Below are positions 15,755 to 24,742 of a stretch of DNA of 64,000 nt, one piece after another. This DNA comes from Rhizobiaceae bacterium (GTDB taxonomy: Bacteria > Pseudomonadota > Alphaproteobacteria > Rhizobiales > Rhizobiaceae). Each line of letters opens with the position of its first letter. Position 1 is the stretch's first letter. Below the pieces are notes generated by a model, which did no database searches, was not told the DNA's origin, and saw nothing but the letters and a program-made list of their open reading frames with translations. A program made the position numbers and the translations under genes. Location: positions 20,239 to 84,238 of the forward strand of contig JAIXTO010000168.1 in the NCBI GenBank assembly GCA_027483885.1, written 5' to 3'.

Positions 15755-17716
15755 ATGACCAAGACCGACCATGCCCCCCTCATCGTGATCGAAAAGCTGC
15801 GCCGCGAGTATCCCGCCGGCGAAGGCACGATCACGGTTCTGAAGGATGTCGACCTCACCATCGAGCGCGGCGAAATGGTTGCCATCATCGGCGCCTCCGG
15901 CTCGGGCAAATCGACGCTGATGAACCTTCTCGGCCTGCTCGACAGCCCGACCTCAGGCACCTACCGCGTCTCCGGCAAGGACACGTCATCGCTCGACAGC
16001 GACGAACTCTCGGCGCTCCGGCGTGAGCATTTCGGCTTTATCTTCCAGCGTTATCACCTGCTCGCCGAATTGTCGGCGCTCGGCAATGTGGAAATTCCGG
16101 CCATCTATGCGGGACGTTCGCGCAGCGACCGGCGCGAGCGCGCGGCTTCCATTCTCGGGCGGCTCGGCATGGGGGACCGCACGCATCACCGACCCGGGCA
16201 ATTGTCAGGCGGCCAGCAGCAGCGCGTCTCCATTGCCCGCGCGCTGATGAACGATGCCGAGGTGATCCTTGCCGATGAGCCGACCGGCGCTCTCGACAGC
16301 AAGAGCGGCGAGGACGTGCTGCGCATTCTCGAAGACCTCAACCGCGACGGCAAAACGATCATCATCGTGACCCATGACCCGAGCGTTGCCGCCCGCGCCA
16401 AACGCATCATCGAAATCTCCGACGGCCGGATTATCGCAGACCGGCAGACGCAACCCACGCAGCCATCACCCGCCACAGAGGAAAGTTCGCCGCGAAAGGT
16501 CGCCAGCGGCCTGACGGTGGCCGTGGACCGGTTTCGCGAGGCCTTCGTGATGGCGCTGAAGGCATTGCAATCACACCGGCTGCGCAGCTTTCTCACCATG
16601 CTCGGCATCATCATCGGCATTGCCTCGGTCATGCTGGTGGTGGCGCTCGGCACCGGCAGCCAGCAGCAGATCCTTGCCAATATCAGCAGCCTTGGCACCA
16701 ACACGCTCGAAGTCTTCCCCGGCAAGGGGTTTGGCGATACCCGCTCCGGACGCGTGAAGACGCTCGTCGTGTCGGATGCGGAAAGCCTGGCACAATTGAC
16801 CTATGTGGGTGCCGTGACGCCGACCGTTTCCACCAGCACCACCGCAAGGTTCGGTGCAACGGTTGCCAATGCGCTGATCAATGGCGTCGGCAGCCAGTAT
16901 TTCACCGTCAAGGGATCGACGCTCATTTCCGGCCGCTTTTTCGAGGAGGACAGCGTGGATGGTCTCTCGCAGGATGCCGTGATCGACGACAACACCGCCA
17001 AGGCCCTGTTTACCACAAATGGCGTGGAACCCGTCGGGCAGATCATTCTGGCCGGCACCGTGCCGGTGCGGGTCGTCGGTGTCATTTCCTCCCAGCAGGG
17101 CGGCTTCGGTTCCAGCGACAACCTGTCGATCTACCTGCCCTATACCAGCGTGCAGACGCGATTTCTGGGCAGCACGTCGCTTCGCAGCATCACCGTTCGC
17201 GTCGCCGACAATGCCGACATGGCCGCCGCCGAACAGGCCGTCACCGACTTCCTCACCCGTCGCCACGGCACCAAGGATTTCTTCATTCTCAACACCGACG
17301 ACATCCGCAAGACAATCACCAGCACGACGCAGACCATGACGCTTCTCGTCTCGGCGATTGCCGTCATCTCTCTCGTCGTCGGTGGAATCGGCGTGATGAA
17401 CATCATGCTGGTTTCAGTGTCGGAGCGCGTGGGTGAAATCGGGGTGCGCATGGCGGTGGGCGCGCGGCGGCAGGATATCCTGCAGCAGTTCCTCATCGAG
17501 GCCGTGCTCGTCTGCCTCATCGGCGGCGTTCTCGGCATCACGCTGGCGCTCTCGGTCGGCCTTGCGACAAACCTGTCCGGCGCGGGCATCAGCCTCATCT
17601 TTTCCGCCACGCCCATGGTTCTCGCCTTCGTCTGCTCCTGCCTCATCGGCATCGTCTTCGGCTTCCTGCCGGCGCGCAATGCCTCAAGGCTGGACCCGGT
17701 TGCAGCACTTTCGTGA
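15755..17716 (+). CDS. macB: MacB-like ABC exporter (ATPase plus FtsX-type permease)
   Basis: This 653-residue protein has an N-terminal ABC ATPase: Walker A GASGSGKST near residue 48, signature LSGGQQQR, Walker B ILADEPTGALD and switch HD in VTHDP. A transmembrane helix at about 265-290 follows, then a large periplasmic domain and three C-terminal helices of the FtsX/MacB permease (MNIMLVSVSERVGEIGVRMAVGARRQDI is the coupling helix region). MacB-type pumps use ATP to drive mechanotransmission that expels macrolides, lipopeptides, haem-related compounds or siderophores through MacA and TolC. The ATG at 15755 is chosen; a GTG at 15752 is possible. Confidence 0.92.
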   Translation: MTKTDHAPLIVIEKLRREYPAGEGTITVLKDVDLTIERGEMVAIIGASGSGKSTLMNLLGLLDSPTSGTYRVSGKDTSSLDSDELSALRREHFGFIFQRYHLLAELSALGNVEIPAIYAGRSRSDRRERAASILGRLGMGDRTHHRPGQLSGGQQQRVSIARALMNDAEVILADEPTGALDSKSGEDVLRILEDLNRDGKTIIIVTHDPSVAARAKRIIEISDGRIIADRQTQPTQPSPATEESSPRKVASGLTVAVDRFREAFVMALKALQSHRLRSFLTMLGIIIGIASVMLVVALGTGSQQQILANISSLGTNTLEVFPGKGFGDTRSGRVKTLVVSDAESLAQLTYVGAVTPTVSTSTTARFGATVANALINGVGSQYFTVKGSTLISGRFFEEDSVDGLSQDAVIDDNTAKALFTTNGVEPVGQIILAGTVPVRVVGVISSQQGGFGSSDNLSIYLPYTSVQTRFLGSTSLRSITVRVADNADMAAAEQAVTDFLTRRHGTKDFFILNTDDIRKTITSTTQTMTLLVSAIAVISLVVGGIGVMNIMLVSVSERVGEIGVRMAVGARRQDILQQFLIEAVLVCLIGGVLGITLALSVGLATNLSGAGISLIFSATPMVLAFVCSCLIGIVFGFLPARNASRLDPVAALS

Positions 17717-17746
17717 GGCCTGCACGGCAAAAATTAGCGATGGCGC

Positions 17747-17758
17747 ATTAGTACTAAT
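17747..17758. promoter_or_regulatory. Perfect 12-nt palindrome upstream of the small Ser-rich gene
   Basis: ATTAGTACTAAT is its own reverse complement and is followed by a near repeat of the centre (CAGTACG). It lies 31 bp after macB and about 95 bp before the next start codon, so it could be an operator for the downstream promoter. No partner site was seen. Confidence 0.25.
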
Positions 17759-17852
17759 CAGTACGGCAATTTAGGTTACCGTTAATTCAAGGCGTTTAAC
17801 CCTGTATTCGTCCGGCATGGGCCGGGCATGGCCCTTTACAGGATTTTCGATC

Positions 17853-18206
17853 ATGGTCGATTCCATCTCCAGTACTGCCTCGACACTTCTCTCCTCCACC
17901 AGCACCAGTTCCTCGACATCCAGCACCGTCGATGTCGCCACGCTTGAAGCGCAGCTTGCCGCAAAGCAGGCAAAGCTTGCCGAGACGGACGACGAGGCGG
18001 AAAAGGAAGAGTTGCAGGACGCCATTGCCGCGCTTGAAAAGCAGATCGAGCAGGCAAAGGCTGCCAAGGCCAGTGAGGATACGTCATCCGCAACAGCTCC
18101 TAAGGAAACGGAAGAGCCCACCCAGCTTTCAGGTGAAAGCGACCGGATCGGCACCACCAATTTCGACGACAAGACGGAGTTTGGTGAACGCGAGGCCTAT
18201 CTCTGA
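17853..18206 (+). CDS. Small Ser/Thr-rich, coiled-coil hypothetical protein
   Basis: This 117-residue protein has no signal peptide. Residues 1-26 are almost only Ser and Thr. Residues about 28-72 form a charged coiled coil with heptad-like Leu/Ala spacing (LEAQLAAKQAKL, ALEKQIEQ). The rest is acidic and probably disordered. The pattern recalls FlxA-like proteins, but similarity to low-complexity sequence is weak evidence. The start at 17853 is chosen because an AGGA lies 9 bp upstream; a frame extension to 17817 has no ribosome-binding site. It sits between macB and a TetR gene and shares with MacA a striking Ser/Thr tract. Function unknown. Confidence 0.65.
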   Translation: MVDSISSTASTLLSSTSTSSSTSSTVDVATLEAQLAAKQAKLAETDDEAEKEELQDAIAALEKQIEQAKAAKASEDTSSATAPKETEEPTQLSGESDRIGTTNFDDKTEFGEREAYL

Positions 18207-18432
18207 TCACATCGGCCTGCAACGTGTTGCCCGCCAGGCGTAACTGCCAGACTGCGGGTCGCGTCGGATGCCAGAATAGCTGCGATCCAGACTATGCGAC
18301 ATTCCGCTGGAGCCATCGGCAAACCGCTTTGCCCCTGCCGGGTGATGTTTTCCAGCGGGAAGTGCGCTATGCCTCCAGAACAAAAGTGCGCCATGCATGG
18401 CATAGGTTGATCGCAACGAGTTCAGGACGCGG

Positions 18433-19095
18433 ATGGACGACAGCAGCAGCGAGCAAGGCAGAACGCCGGATGACGTGACGACCAAGCGGGGACGCGGCCG
18501 GCCGAAGAGCCTCAGCGACAATGACCGCCGGCAGATGATCATCGATACAGCGCGTCGCACCTTCACGGAACTCGGCCTCGCCGGGACCACGACAGATATC
18601 GTGGCAAGCCGCTGCCGCATTTCCAAGCAGACGCTGTACCGCCTGTTTCCCAGCAAGGTCGACCTGTTCGTCGCCGTCGTCGCCTCGCACAGGCAGATGA
18701 TGCTGAGACTGCCCCGGCCCGACAACGAGGACCTGCCCTTGGCCGAGGCGATCGGCCGCATCTTCATGATCGACATTGACGAAGACACCGAACGAGAGCG
18801 CGAAGCCTTCATCCACATCGTCATACGCCAGTCGCATCAGGTGCCCGACCTTGCTGAAGTGCTGTTTCGCGAGGGGCCGGAAACGTCACGCAGACAGCTG
18901 GCGGAATGGCTTGAAAAACAGATGGCCGCTGGCAAACTGGTGCTGAGCGATCCCCTGTTCGGTGCCCGCATCCTCATGGACATGTTGTTTGGCGGCGTTG
19001 GGCCAGGCCCGCGCGGCTGGCCGGATCTTGCCGCGCGCAAACGCCATATGGAGCAGGCAATCGCACTTTTCGTGCGCGGAACACGCCCCGACTGA
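18433..19095 (+). CDS. TetR-family transcriptional regulator
   Basis: This 220-residue protein has a basic N-terminal arm (KRGRGRPKS, an AT-hook-like motif) followed by the TetR helix-turn-helix at about residues 35-80 (FTELGLAGTTTDIVASRCRISKQTLYRLFPSKVDLF). The C-terminal helical domain resembles the AefR-like TetR_C group (MLRLP ... GPETSRRQLAEWLEKQ). Being downstream of macAB and in the same orientation, it may regulate that pump, but it is separated by the small Ser-rich gene and by a 226-bp gap, so it may also act alone. The ligand is unknown. Confidence 0.87.
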   Translation: MDDSSSEQGRTPDDVTTKRGRGRPKSLSDNDRRQMIIDTARRTFTELGLAGTTTDIVASRCRISKQTLYRLFPSKVDLFVAVVASHRQMMLRLPRPDNEDLPLAEAIGRIFMIDIDEDTEREREAFIHIVIRQSHQVPDLAEVLFREGPETSRRQLAEWLEKQMAAGKLVLSDPLFGARILMDMLFGGVGPGPRGWPDLAARKRHMEQAIALFVRGTRPD

Positions 19096-19256
19096 ATTCC
19101 CGCCGCACTCCAGTTTCTGCAGAAAAAATCGCAACCTTTCTGGAACTTTTTCGTTTGGCCCACGGCATACGCACGCATCAGCGGGCGAATTATGCCGTTT
19201 TTTGCCCCATCCCGGGGCCGGATCGCGGAAAGATCGGAAAGGATTAAATCAGCACA

Positions 19257-21032
19257 GTGTGTGGGATTTGCGGAGAAATACGGTTCGACGGCGCACAGCC
19301 TTCCCCCCTGGTTCAGGCCCGGATGATGGAGGCCATCGCGCCTCGCGGGCCGGATGGTTCCGGAATGGTCATCCACGGATCGACAGCGCTTTCCCATAGG
19401 CGGCTCTCGATCATCGACCTCTCCCAGAAGGCCCGCCAGCCGATGGTGGACGGCGAACTGGGCCTGACGATCGCCTTCAACGGCTGCATCTACAACTATC
19501 CGGAACTGCGCGCTGAACTGGAAGCCAAGGGCTACCGCTTCTTTTCCCATGGCGATACCGAAGTCATCCTGAAGGCCTGGCACGCCTGGGGCACGGAATG
19601 CGTCACCCGCTTCCACGGCATGTTCGCCTTCGTCATCCATGAGCGCGACACCAACCGCGTAGTGATGGCGCGCGACCGTTTTGGCATCAAGCCGCTTTAC
19701 CTTGCCAAAGTGGGCAAGGCCGTGCGGTTTGCCTCGTCGCTACCGGCCCTCGTTCAAGGTGGTGATATGGACACCTCGATCGACCGCGACGCGCTGCATC
19801 ATTACATGAGTTTTCACGCGGTCGTTCCGCCGCCGCGCACCATCATCAACGGTGTGAAGAAGCTGCCGCCGGCGACCATTCGCGTCATCGAGGCAGACGG
19901 GCGCGAAACGGACACGCGCTACTGGAACCCGCCGCACACCCGCGATCCCGCCATGGCCGGCCTGTCGCGCGAGGACTGGCGCGACATGGTGCTCGATGCG
20001 CTCAGGCTTGCCGTCAAGCGCCGCACGGTGGCCGATGTACCTGTTGGCGTGCTGCTCTCCGGCGGTGTCGATTCCAGCATCATCACCGGGCTGCTGGCCG
20101 AGCAGGGTCAGAACGATCTCATGACCTTCTCCGTCGGCTTTGAAGAAGCCAATGGCGAAAAGGGCGACGAGTTTGTGTATTCCGACCTCATCGCAAAACA
20201 TTTCGGCACCGATCACCACAAGATCTTCGTGCCCTCGGCGCAGCTGATGGATGCGCTTCCCGGCGTCATCTCCTCGATGTCGGAACCGATGGTCTCCTAT
20301 GACAATGTCGGCTTCTATTTGCTCGCCAAGGAAGTTTCCAAGCACATCCGCGTCGTGCAGTCCGGCCAGGGCGCCGACGAGGTGTTTGGCGGTTATCACT
20401 GGTATCCGCCGCTCGGGTCTTCCACCGATGTCGTCAACGATTATGCCCGCGTGTTCTTCGAACGCAGCCATGACGTGATGAAGACGCAAGTGAGCCCCGA
20501 GTGGATGGCGGCAAGCGATGTGAGCCGCGAGCTTGTGGCACGTCACCTCCTGCAGGGCGACGCCGACACGCCCGTCGATGCCGCTCTTCGCCTCGACAGC
20601 CAGGTGATGCTGGTGGACGATCCGGTCAAGCGCGTCGACAACATGACCATGGCCTGGGGCCTTGAGGCGCGCGTGCCCTTCCTCGACCACGAACTGGTGG
20701 AGCTTGCCGCCAAAATCCCGCCGGAATTCAAGCTGAACGACGGCGGCAAGGGCGTTCTGAAGGATGCCGCCCGCCTTGTGGTGCCGCATGAGGTGATCGA
20801 CCGCAAGAAGGGCTATTTCCCGGTGCCGCAGCTCAAATATGTCGATGGTCCCTATCTCGACATGGTGCGCGATGCGCTGACCTCGCAGGCCGCAAGGGAA
20901 CGCGGCATTTTTCAGGACAGCTACCTGCAACAGCTGTTCGACAAGCCATCGGAGCACATCACGCCGCTGCAGGGCTCGGAGCTTTGGCAGGCGGGACTCT
21001 TGGAAATGTGGCTGCAGGCGCAGGGGATCTGA
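19257..21032 (+). CDS. asnO: N-acetylglutaminylglutamine amidotransferase (asparagine synthase family)
   Basis: This 591-residue protein has a class II glutamine amidotransferase domain followed by an Asn-synthase domain with the pyrophosphate loop LLSGGVDSS near residue 268. Translation starts at a GTG so that Cys2 becomes the N-terminal nucleophile, as the Ntn mechanism demands. The nearest ribosome-binding site (AAAGGA) is rather far, 13 bp. With the next two genes it forms the osmoprotectant N-acetylglutaminylglutamine amide (NAGGN) operon known in rhizobia and pseudomonads. This enzyme amidates the C-terminus of the dipeptide using glutamine and ATP. Length and gene order match that system. 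Confidence 0.9.
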   Translation: MCGICGEIRFDGAQPSPLVQARMMEAIAPRGPDGSGMVIHGSTALSHRRLSIIDLSQKARQPMVDGELGLTIAFNGCIYNYPELRAELEAKGYRFFSHGDTEVILKAWHAWGTECVTRFHGMFAFVIHERDTNRVVMARDRFGIKPLYLAKVGKAVRFASSLPALVQGGDMDTSIDRDALHHYMSFHAVVPPPRTIINGVKKLPPATIRVIEADGRETDTRYWNPPHTRDPAMAGLSREDWRDMVLDALRLAVKRRTVADVPVGVLLSGGVDSSIITGLLAEQGQNDLMTFSVGFEEANGEKGDEFVYSDLIAKHFGTDHHKIFVPSAQLMDALPGVISSMSEPMVSYDNVGFYLLAKEVSKHIRVVQSGQGADEVFGGYHWYPPLGSSTDVVNDYARVFFERSHDVMKTQVSPEWMAASDVSRELVARHLLQGDADTPVDAALRLDSQVMLVDDPVKRVDNMTMAWGLEARVPFLDHELVELAAKIPPEFKLNDGGKGVLKDAARLVVPHEVIDRKKGYFPVPQLKYVDGPYLDMVRDALTSQAARERGIFQDSYLQQLFDKPSEHITPLQGSELWQAGLLEMWLQAQGI

Positions 21033-21035
21033 GGC

Positions 21036-22844
21036 ATGGCGAACAACAAGACCGGAGAGCGCCTGCAAAAGGTGCGCAGCGACAAGGCCGTGGCCCACCG
21101 CCTGAGGCGAAAGCGTGTCGAATCCCTGCAGCGCACCGGCCGGGCGGGACACCCCGATGAGGCGTCTGCCGATGCATCCGCCGTTCTCGACTGCGGCTGG
21201 GGCAGGCTGATTTTCGCACAAACCTTCGACGATGCCGGCGAACTCGTCTCCGCACTGCGCGAAGAGGCGCCGGAACACCGTGATATCGCCATCTACGTGC
21301 ATGATCCGCATGTGCTGCTGGCTGAAGCGCCGCAGGAGATCTTTCTCGACCCGTCGCACACCTTCCGCCTCGACCTTGCGACCTATCGCTCGGGACGCCG
21401 CCAGCCACGTGGCTTTTCCGTGCGTCGCCTGTCGTCCGAAGCGGATGCGCGGGCCGTCAACCGCATCTATTCGGCCCGCGGAATGGTGGAGGTGCGCCCA
21501 GATTTCTTCTGGTCGAACCGTGACAACCGGGCGATCACCTACCTGGTTGCCGAGGACGAGACGACCGGCGAGGTGATCGGCACCGTCACCGGCATCGACC
21601 ATACGCGCGCCTTTGCCGATCCCGAACAGGGCGCCTCGCTCTGGTGCCTGGCAGTCGATCCCCAGGCGCGCCATGCGGGCATCGGCGAAACGCTGGTGCG
21701 CCGGCTCGCCGAGCATTTCAAGGCGCGCGGCGCGGGCTTCATGGATCTGTCCGTGCTGCATGACAACGAGCAGGCGATAGCGCTTTACGAAAAGCTCGGT
21801 TTTCGCCGTATCCCCGCCTTTTCCGTCAAGCGCAAGAACTCCATCAACGAGCGGCTTTATGCCCGCCCGCTTGAGGCCTATGACGCGCTGAACCCCTATG
21901 CGCGGCTGATCGTGGACGAGGCGCGCCGGCGTGGCGTGCATGTGGAAATCACCGATGCGGAAGGTGGCTTCTTCCGGCTCTCGAATGGCGGGCGCTCCGT
22001 CCATTGCCGCGAAAGCCTGTCGGAGATGACGTCAGGCGTTGCCATGTCGATCTGCGATGACAAGGCGGTAACGCGCCGTGTGGTGGAACGGGCAGGCCTT
22101 GTCGTTCCGGAGCAGATGACCGCCGATGGCGATGAGGAGGCTCTTGCCGGTTTTCTGACAAAGCATGGCCGGGTGGTGGTAAAGCCCGCACGCGGCGAAC
22201 AGGGCCGTGGTGTCGCGGTCGGCCTCGATACGATCGAGGACATCAAGGCTGCAATCGCCGTTGCCCGCGAGGTCTGCGACCGGGTGCTGATCGAGGCCTG
22301 TTTTGAGGGTGAGGACCTGCGCCTCGTGGTCATCGATTTCAAGCTGGTGGCCGCTGCCATCCGCCGGCCGCCGCATGTGATCGGCGATGGCCGCCAGACC
22401 GTGCGCCAGCTCATCGAAACCCTGTCCCGGCGAAGGGCCGCAGCGACGGGCGGCGAAAGCACCATTCCGATCGATGGCGAAACCGAACGTTGCCTGCAGA
22501 TGTCCGACCTCACGTTTGATGACGTGCTGGAAGAGGGTCGCGACGTGGTGGTGCGCAAGGCTGCAAACCTGCACACCGGCGGCTCCATTCATGACGTGAC
22601 GTCCATCGTGCATCCACGGCTGGTGGAAGCGGCGGTCAAGGCGGCGCGCGCCATCGATATCCCCGTCGTCGGCATCGATTTCATGGTGAAGGCACCGACC
22701 GAACCGGATTACGTGTTCATCGAAGCCAATGAGCGTCCGGGGCTTGCCAATCACGAGCCGCAGCCGACCGCTGCACGCTTTCTCGACCTGCTCTTCCCGC
22801 TCTCGGGCCAGCGGTCAGCCCGGAACGCCCTGGGGAAAATGTAA
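21036..22844 (+). CDS. ngg: N-acetylglutaminylglutamine synthetase (GNAT plus ATP-grasp)
   Basis: This 602-residue bifunctional protein has a basic N-terminal tail. A GNAT acetyltransferase domain follows at about residues 125-275 (LAVDPQARHAGIGETLVRRL is the acetyl-CoA loop), then an ATP-grasp ligase domain at about 320-590 (VVKPARGEQGRGV, LIEACFEGEDLRLVVIDFKLV and FIEANERPG). In the NAGGN pathway it acetylates glutamine and ligates a second glutamine. It starts three bases after the amidotransferase stop. The domain order and neighbours make the assignment specific. Confidence 0.9.
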   Translation: MANNKTGERLQKVRSDKAVAHRLRRKRVESLQRTGRAGHPDEASADASAVLDCGWGRLIFAQTFDDAGELVSALREEAPEHRDIAIYVHDPHVLLAEAPQEIFLDPSHTFRLDLATYRSGRRQPRGFSVRRLSSEADARAVNRIYSARGMVEVRPDFFWSNRDNRAITYLVAEDETTGEVIGTVTGIDHTRAFADPEQGASLWCLAVDPQARHAGIGETLVRRLAEHFKARGAGFMDLSVLHDNEQAIALYEKLGFRRIPAFSVKRKNSINERLYARPLEAYDALNPYARLIVDEARRRGVHVEITDAEGGFFRLSNGGRSVHCRESLSEMTSGVAMSICDDKAVTRRVVERAGLVVPEQMTADGDEEALAGFLTKHGRVVVKPARGEQGRGVAVGLDTIEDIKAAIAVAREVCDRVLIEACFEGEDLRLVVIDFKLVAAAIRRPPHVIGDGRQTVRQLIETLSRRRAAATGGESTIPIDGETERCLQMSDLTFDDVLEEGRDVVVRKAANLHTGGSIHDVTSIVHPRLVEAAVKAARAIDIPVVGIDFMVKAPTEPDYVFIEANERPGLANHEPQPTAARFLDLLFPLSGQRSARNALGKM

Positions 22845-22848
22845 TCGC

Positions 22849-24051
22849 ATGACCATCGATATCGACGAAAATTACTTGCTCGGCCAGCTGAAGGCGCTGC
22901 TTTCGATCGACAGCCCCACGGGCTACACCGACCAGGTGGTGCGTTATTGTTCGCAGGAACTGGAACGGCTGGGTCTCACGCCGGAACTGACGCGTCGCGG
23001 CGCCATCCGCGCCGTGCGCCAGGGCAGCCGCCGCAAGGGCGCGCGCGCCATCGTCTCCCATGTCGATACGCTCGGCGCGCAGGTGAAGGCGATCAAGGAG
23101 AACGGCCGGCTGGAACTGGTGCCCATCGGCCATTGGTCCGCCCGTTTTGCAGAGGGCGCGCGGGTGACGATCTACAGCTACCACGGCACTTTTCGCGGCA
23201 CGATCCTGCCGCTGAAGGCCTCCGGCCACACGTTCAACGACGAGGTGGATACCGCGCCTGTGGGCTGGGCGCATGTGGAACTGCGCATCGATGCTATCAC
23301 CGCGTCCGCTGCGCAGACACGCGGTCTCGGCATTGATGTCGGCGATACGGTGGCCATCGATACCGGCACCGAATTCCTCGACAACGGCTTCATCAACTCC
23401 CGCCATCTGGATGACAAGGCAGGTGTGGCCATTGCCCTTGCCGCCATCGAGGCGCTGGAGCGGACGGGGGCCTGCACGCCCGTCGATACGCACTGGCTGT
23501 TCACCATTGCCGAGGAAGTCGGCGTCGGGGCCTCATCCGTTCTGACGGCCGAAATCGCCTCGATGCTGACCATCGACAACGGCACCACGGCACCGGGCCA
23601 GAATTCCTCGGAATTCGGCGTGACCATTGCCATGGCCGACCAGACAGGGCCCTTCGATTATCACCTGACGCGCAAACTGGTGGATCTCTGCATCGAAAAC
23701 GACATTCCCTACCAGAAGGATGTCTTTCGTTATTATCGCTCCGACTCCGCCTCAGCGCTGGAGGCAGGCCACGATATCCGCACGGCGCTTGCCACCTTCG
23801 GGGTGGATGCCTCGCATGGTTATGAGCGCATCCACGCCCATGCGCTCACCAGCGTTGCAAAGCTGGTCTCGGCCTTTGCCGTCAGCCCCGTCAACATCGA
23901 CCGCGACGCCGAGGAAATTTCGAGCCCCAAGGGTTTTACCACTCAGCCGACCGAAGAGGCGGAACAGCCACTGGAGGTGCCCTCCGATGGTGGCAGAACG
24001 CCGGAAACTCAGCGACCACTGGCTGGCTGGTCCCGGTCAAAGCCCTCCTGA
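22849..24051 (+). CDS. M42-family peptidase of the osmoprotectant NAGGN system
   Basis: This 400-residue metallopeptidase is of the M42/M20 zinc clan: VSHVDTLG (first His and Asp ligands), the bridging Asp in RHLDDKAG and the catalytic Glu pair in TIAEEVGVG. It is the standard third gene of NAGGN clusters and probably turns over the dipeptide when osmotic stress ends, although this role is inferred from co-occurrence. The start at 22849 (five bases after ngg) is chosen over an in-frame upstream extension that would lie inside ngg. The C-terminal 40 residues are Glu/Pro-rich and probably disordered. Confidence 0.87.
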   Translation: MTIDIDENYLLGQLKALLSIDSPTGYTDQVVRYCSQELERLGLTPELTRRGAIRAVRQGSRRKGARAIVSHVDTLGAQVKAIKENGRLELVPIGHWSARFAEGARVTIYSYHGTFRGTILPLKASGHTFNDEVDTAPVGWAHVELRIDAITASAAQTRGLGIDVGDTVAIDTGTEFLDNGFINSRHLDDKAGVAIALAAIEALERTGACTPVDTHWLFTIAEEVGVGASSVLTAEIASMLTIDNGTTAPGQNSSEFGVTIAMADQTGPFDYHLTRKLVDLCIENDIPYQKDVFRYYRSDSASALEAGHDIRTALATFGVDASHGYERIHAHALTSVAKLVSAFAVSPVNIDRDAEEISSPKGFTTQPTEEAEQPLEVPSDGGRTPETQRPLAGWSRSKPS

Positions 24052-24068
24052 CGGCGGGGCGGACGGGC

Positions 24069-24452
24069 TCAGGGGAAGGCGGCGTTGTAAAGCGTGTGCA
24101 GGAACAGGATGCCGTTTGCCAGAAGCAGGCAAAACACAGCAAAGGAGCCGAGATCCTTGGCGTGGCGCGCCGCCAGCGAAAATTCGGGCGAGACACGGTC
24201 GACGATTTCTTCGATGGCCGTGTTCAGCGCCTCCACCGCCACCAGAACCAGGAACAGCACAAGTGCTGCCAGATAGGTGGTGAGCGAAACGCCGATCAGC
24301 GCATAGATACAGCTGATGGCCAGAAATACCACGCATTCATGCCGAAACGCCGTTTCGCCAAACAGGCGACGCGCACCGCCCAGCGAATAGCGCGCAGCCG
24401 CCAGAACATGGCCAAGGCCCCGTTGTCTTTGATGCCGAAGAGGTTCGGACAT
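24069..24452 (-). CDS. dgkA: Diacylglycerol kinase (prokaryotic DgkA type)
   Basis: This 127-residue membrane protein has three predicted helices and the family signature VEALNTAIEEIVDRVSPEF, whose Glu and Asn residues hold Mg-ATP, followed by ARHAKDLGSFAVF. It phosphorylates diacylglycerol released during periplasmic glucan modification, recycling it to phosphatidic acid. An in-frame extension to 24503 exists, but the ATG at 24452 has a GGGGAG site and gives a normal family length. It converges on the NAGGN operon with only 17 bp between stops. It is not obviously part of any neighbouring operon. Confidence 0.92.
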   Translation of the reverse strand: MSEPLRHQRQRGLGHVLAAARYSLGGARRLFGETAFRHECVVFLAISCIYALIGVSLTTYLAALVLFLVLVAVEALNTAIEEIVDRVSPEFSLAARHAKDLGSFAVFCLLLANGILFLHTLYNAAFP

Positions 24453-24601
24453 GTTTGCGCTCCCCACACAATCTCCTGCACATAACAAGGCTGCATGCAT
24501 CACGCAAAGGCAAAGCTCTAAAGCACCTCGCGGTCAGCCCGCAGCGCTTGCGTCCCTGCCCTTGCCTGCCACAAGGTGCCGCTTGTCCTTCGCAGATTTG
24601 G

Positions 24602-24726
24602 TGTATACATTGCTTGCTGCGGCTCGAGGAGGAGACTTGAATGCCGCAGCGAAAACATGCGCATAGCATTCATCGGGTTCATGGGAGTGGGCCTGTCGCG
24701 GGATTTGAACTCTGGGAGGAGTATAC
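24602..24726 (+). promoter_or_regulatory. Leader of HAAT operon with repeated GTATAC motif
   Basis: The palindrome TGTATACA (24602-24609) recurs in part as GTATAC (24721-24726), which lies directly between the ribosome-binding site and the ATG of the binding-protein gene. Two GGAGGAG-type ribosome-binding sites occur, before 24641 and before 24727. The motif is of the kind bound by GntR-type repressors, but no regulator gene is adjacent. Confidence 0.3.
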
Positions 24727-24742
24727 ATGGCATCCGTATTGA
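24641..24742 (+). CDS. Possible leader peptide overlapping the binding-protein start (33 aa)
   Basis: A strong GAGGAGGAG ribosome-binding site precedes an ATG that opens a 33-codon frame. It ends 16 bases inside the following binding-protein gene, out of frame. The peptide is His-rich near its start (KHAHSIHRVHG). The geometry would allow translational coupling. It may equally be a chance frame. Confidence 0.25.
   Translation: MPQRKHAHSIHRVHGSGPVAGFELWEEYTWHPY

Noticed and set aside
19141..19172. GGAAC motif that could be the -35 box of a general-stress (EcfG/RpoE2) promoter before the NAGGN operon
   Set aside because: The expected downstream -10 element is not found at the correct spacing, so a general-stress promoter is not supported.
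19740..22004. A 754-codon open frame on the minus strand
   Set aside because: It lies wholly antisense to the amidotransferase and NAGGN synthetase genes, has low-complexity His/Arg/Asp-rich sequence, no domain and no ribosome-binding site. It is a GC-rich shadow frame.
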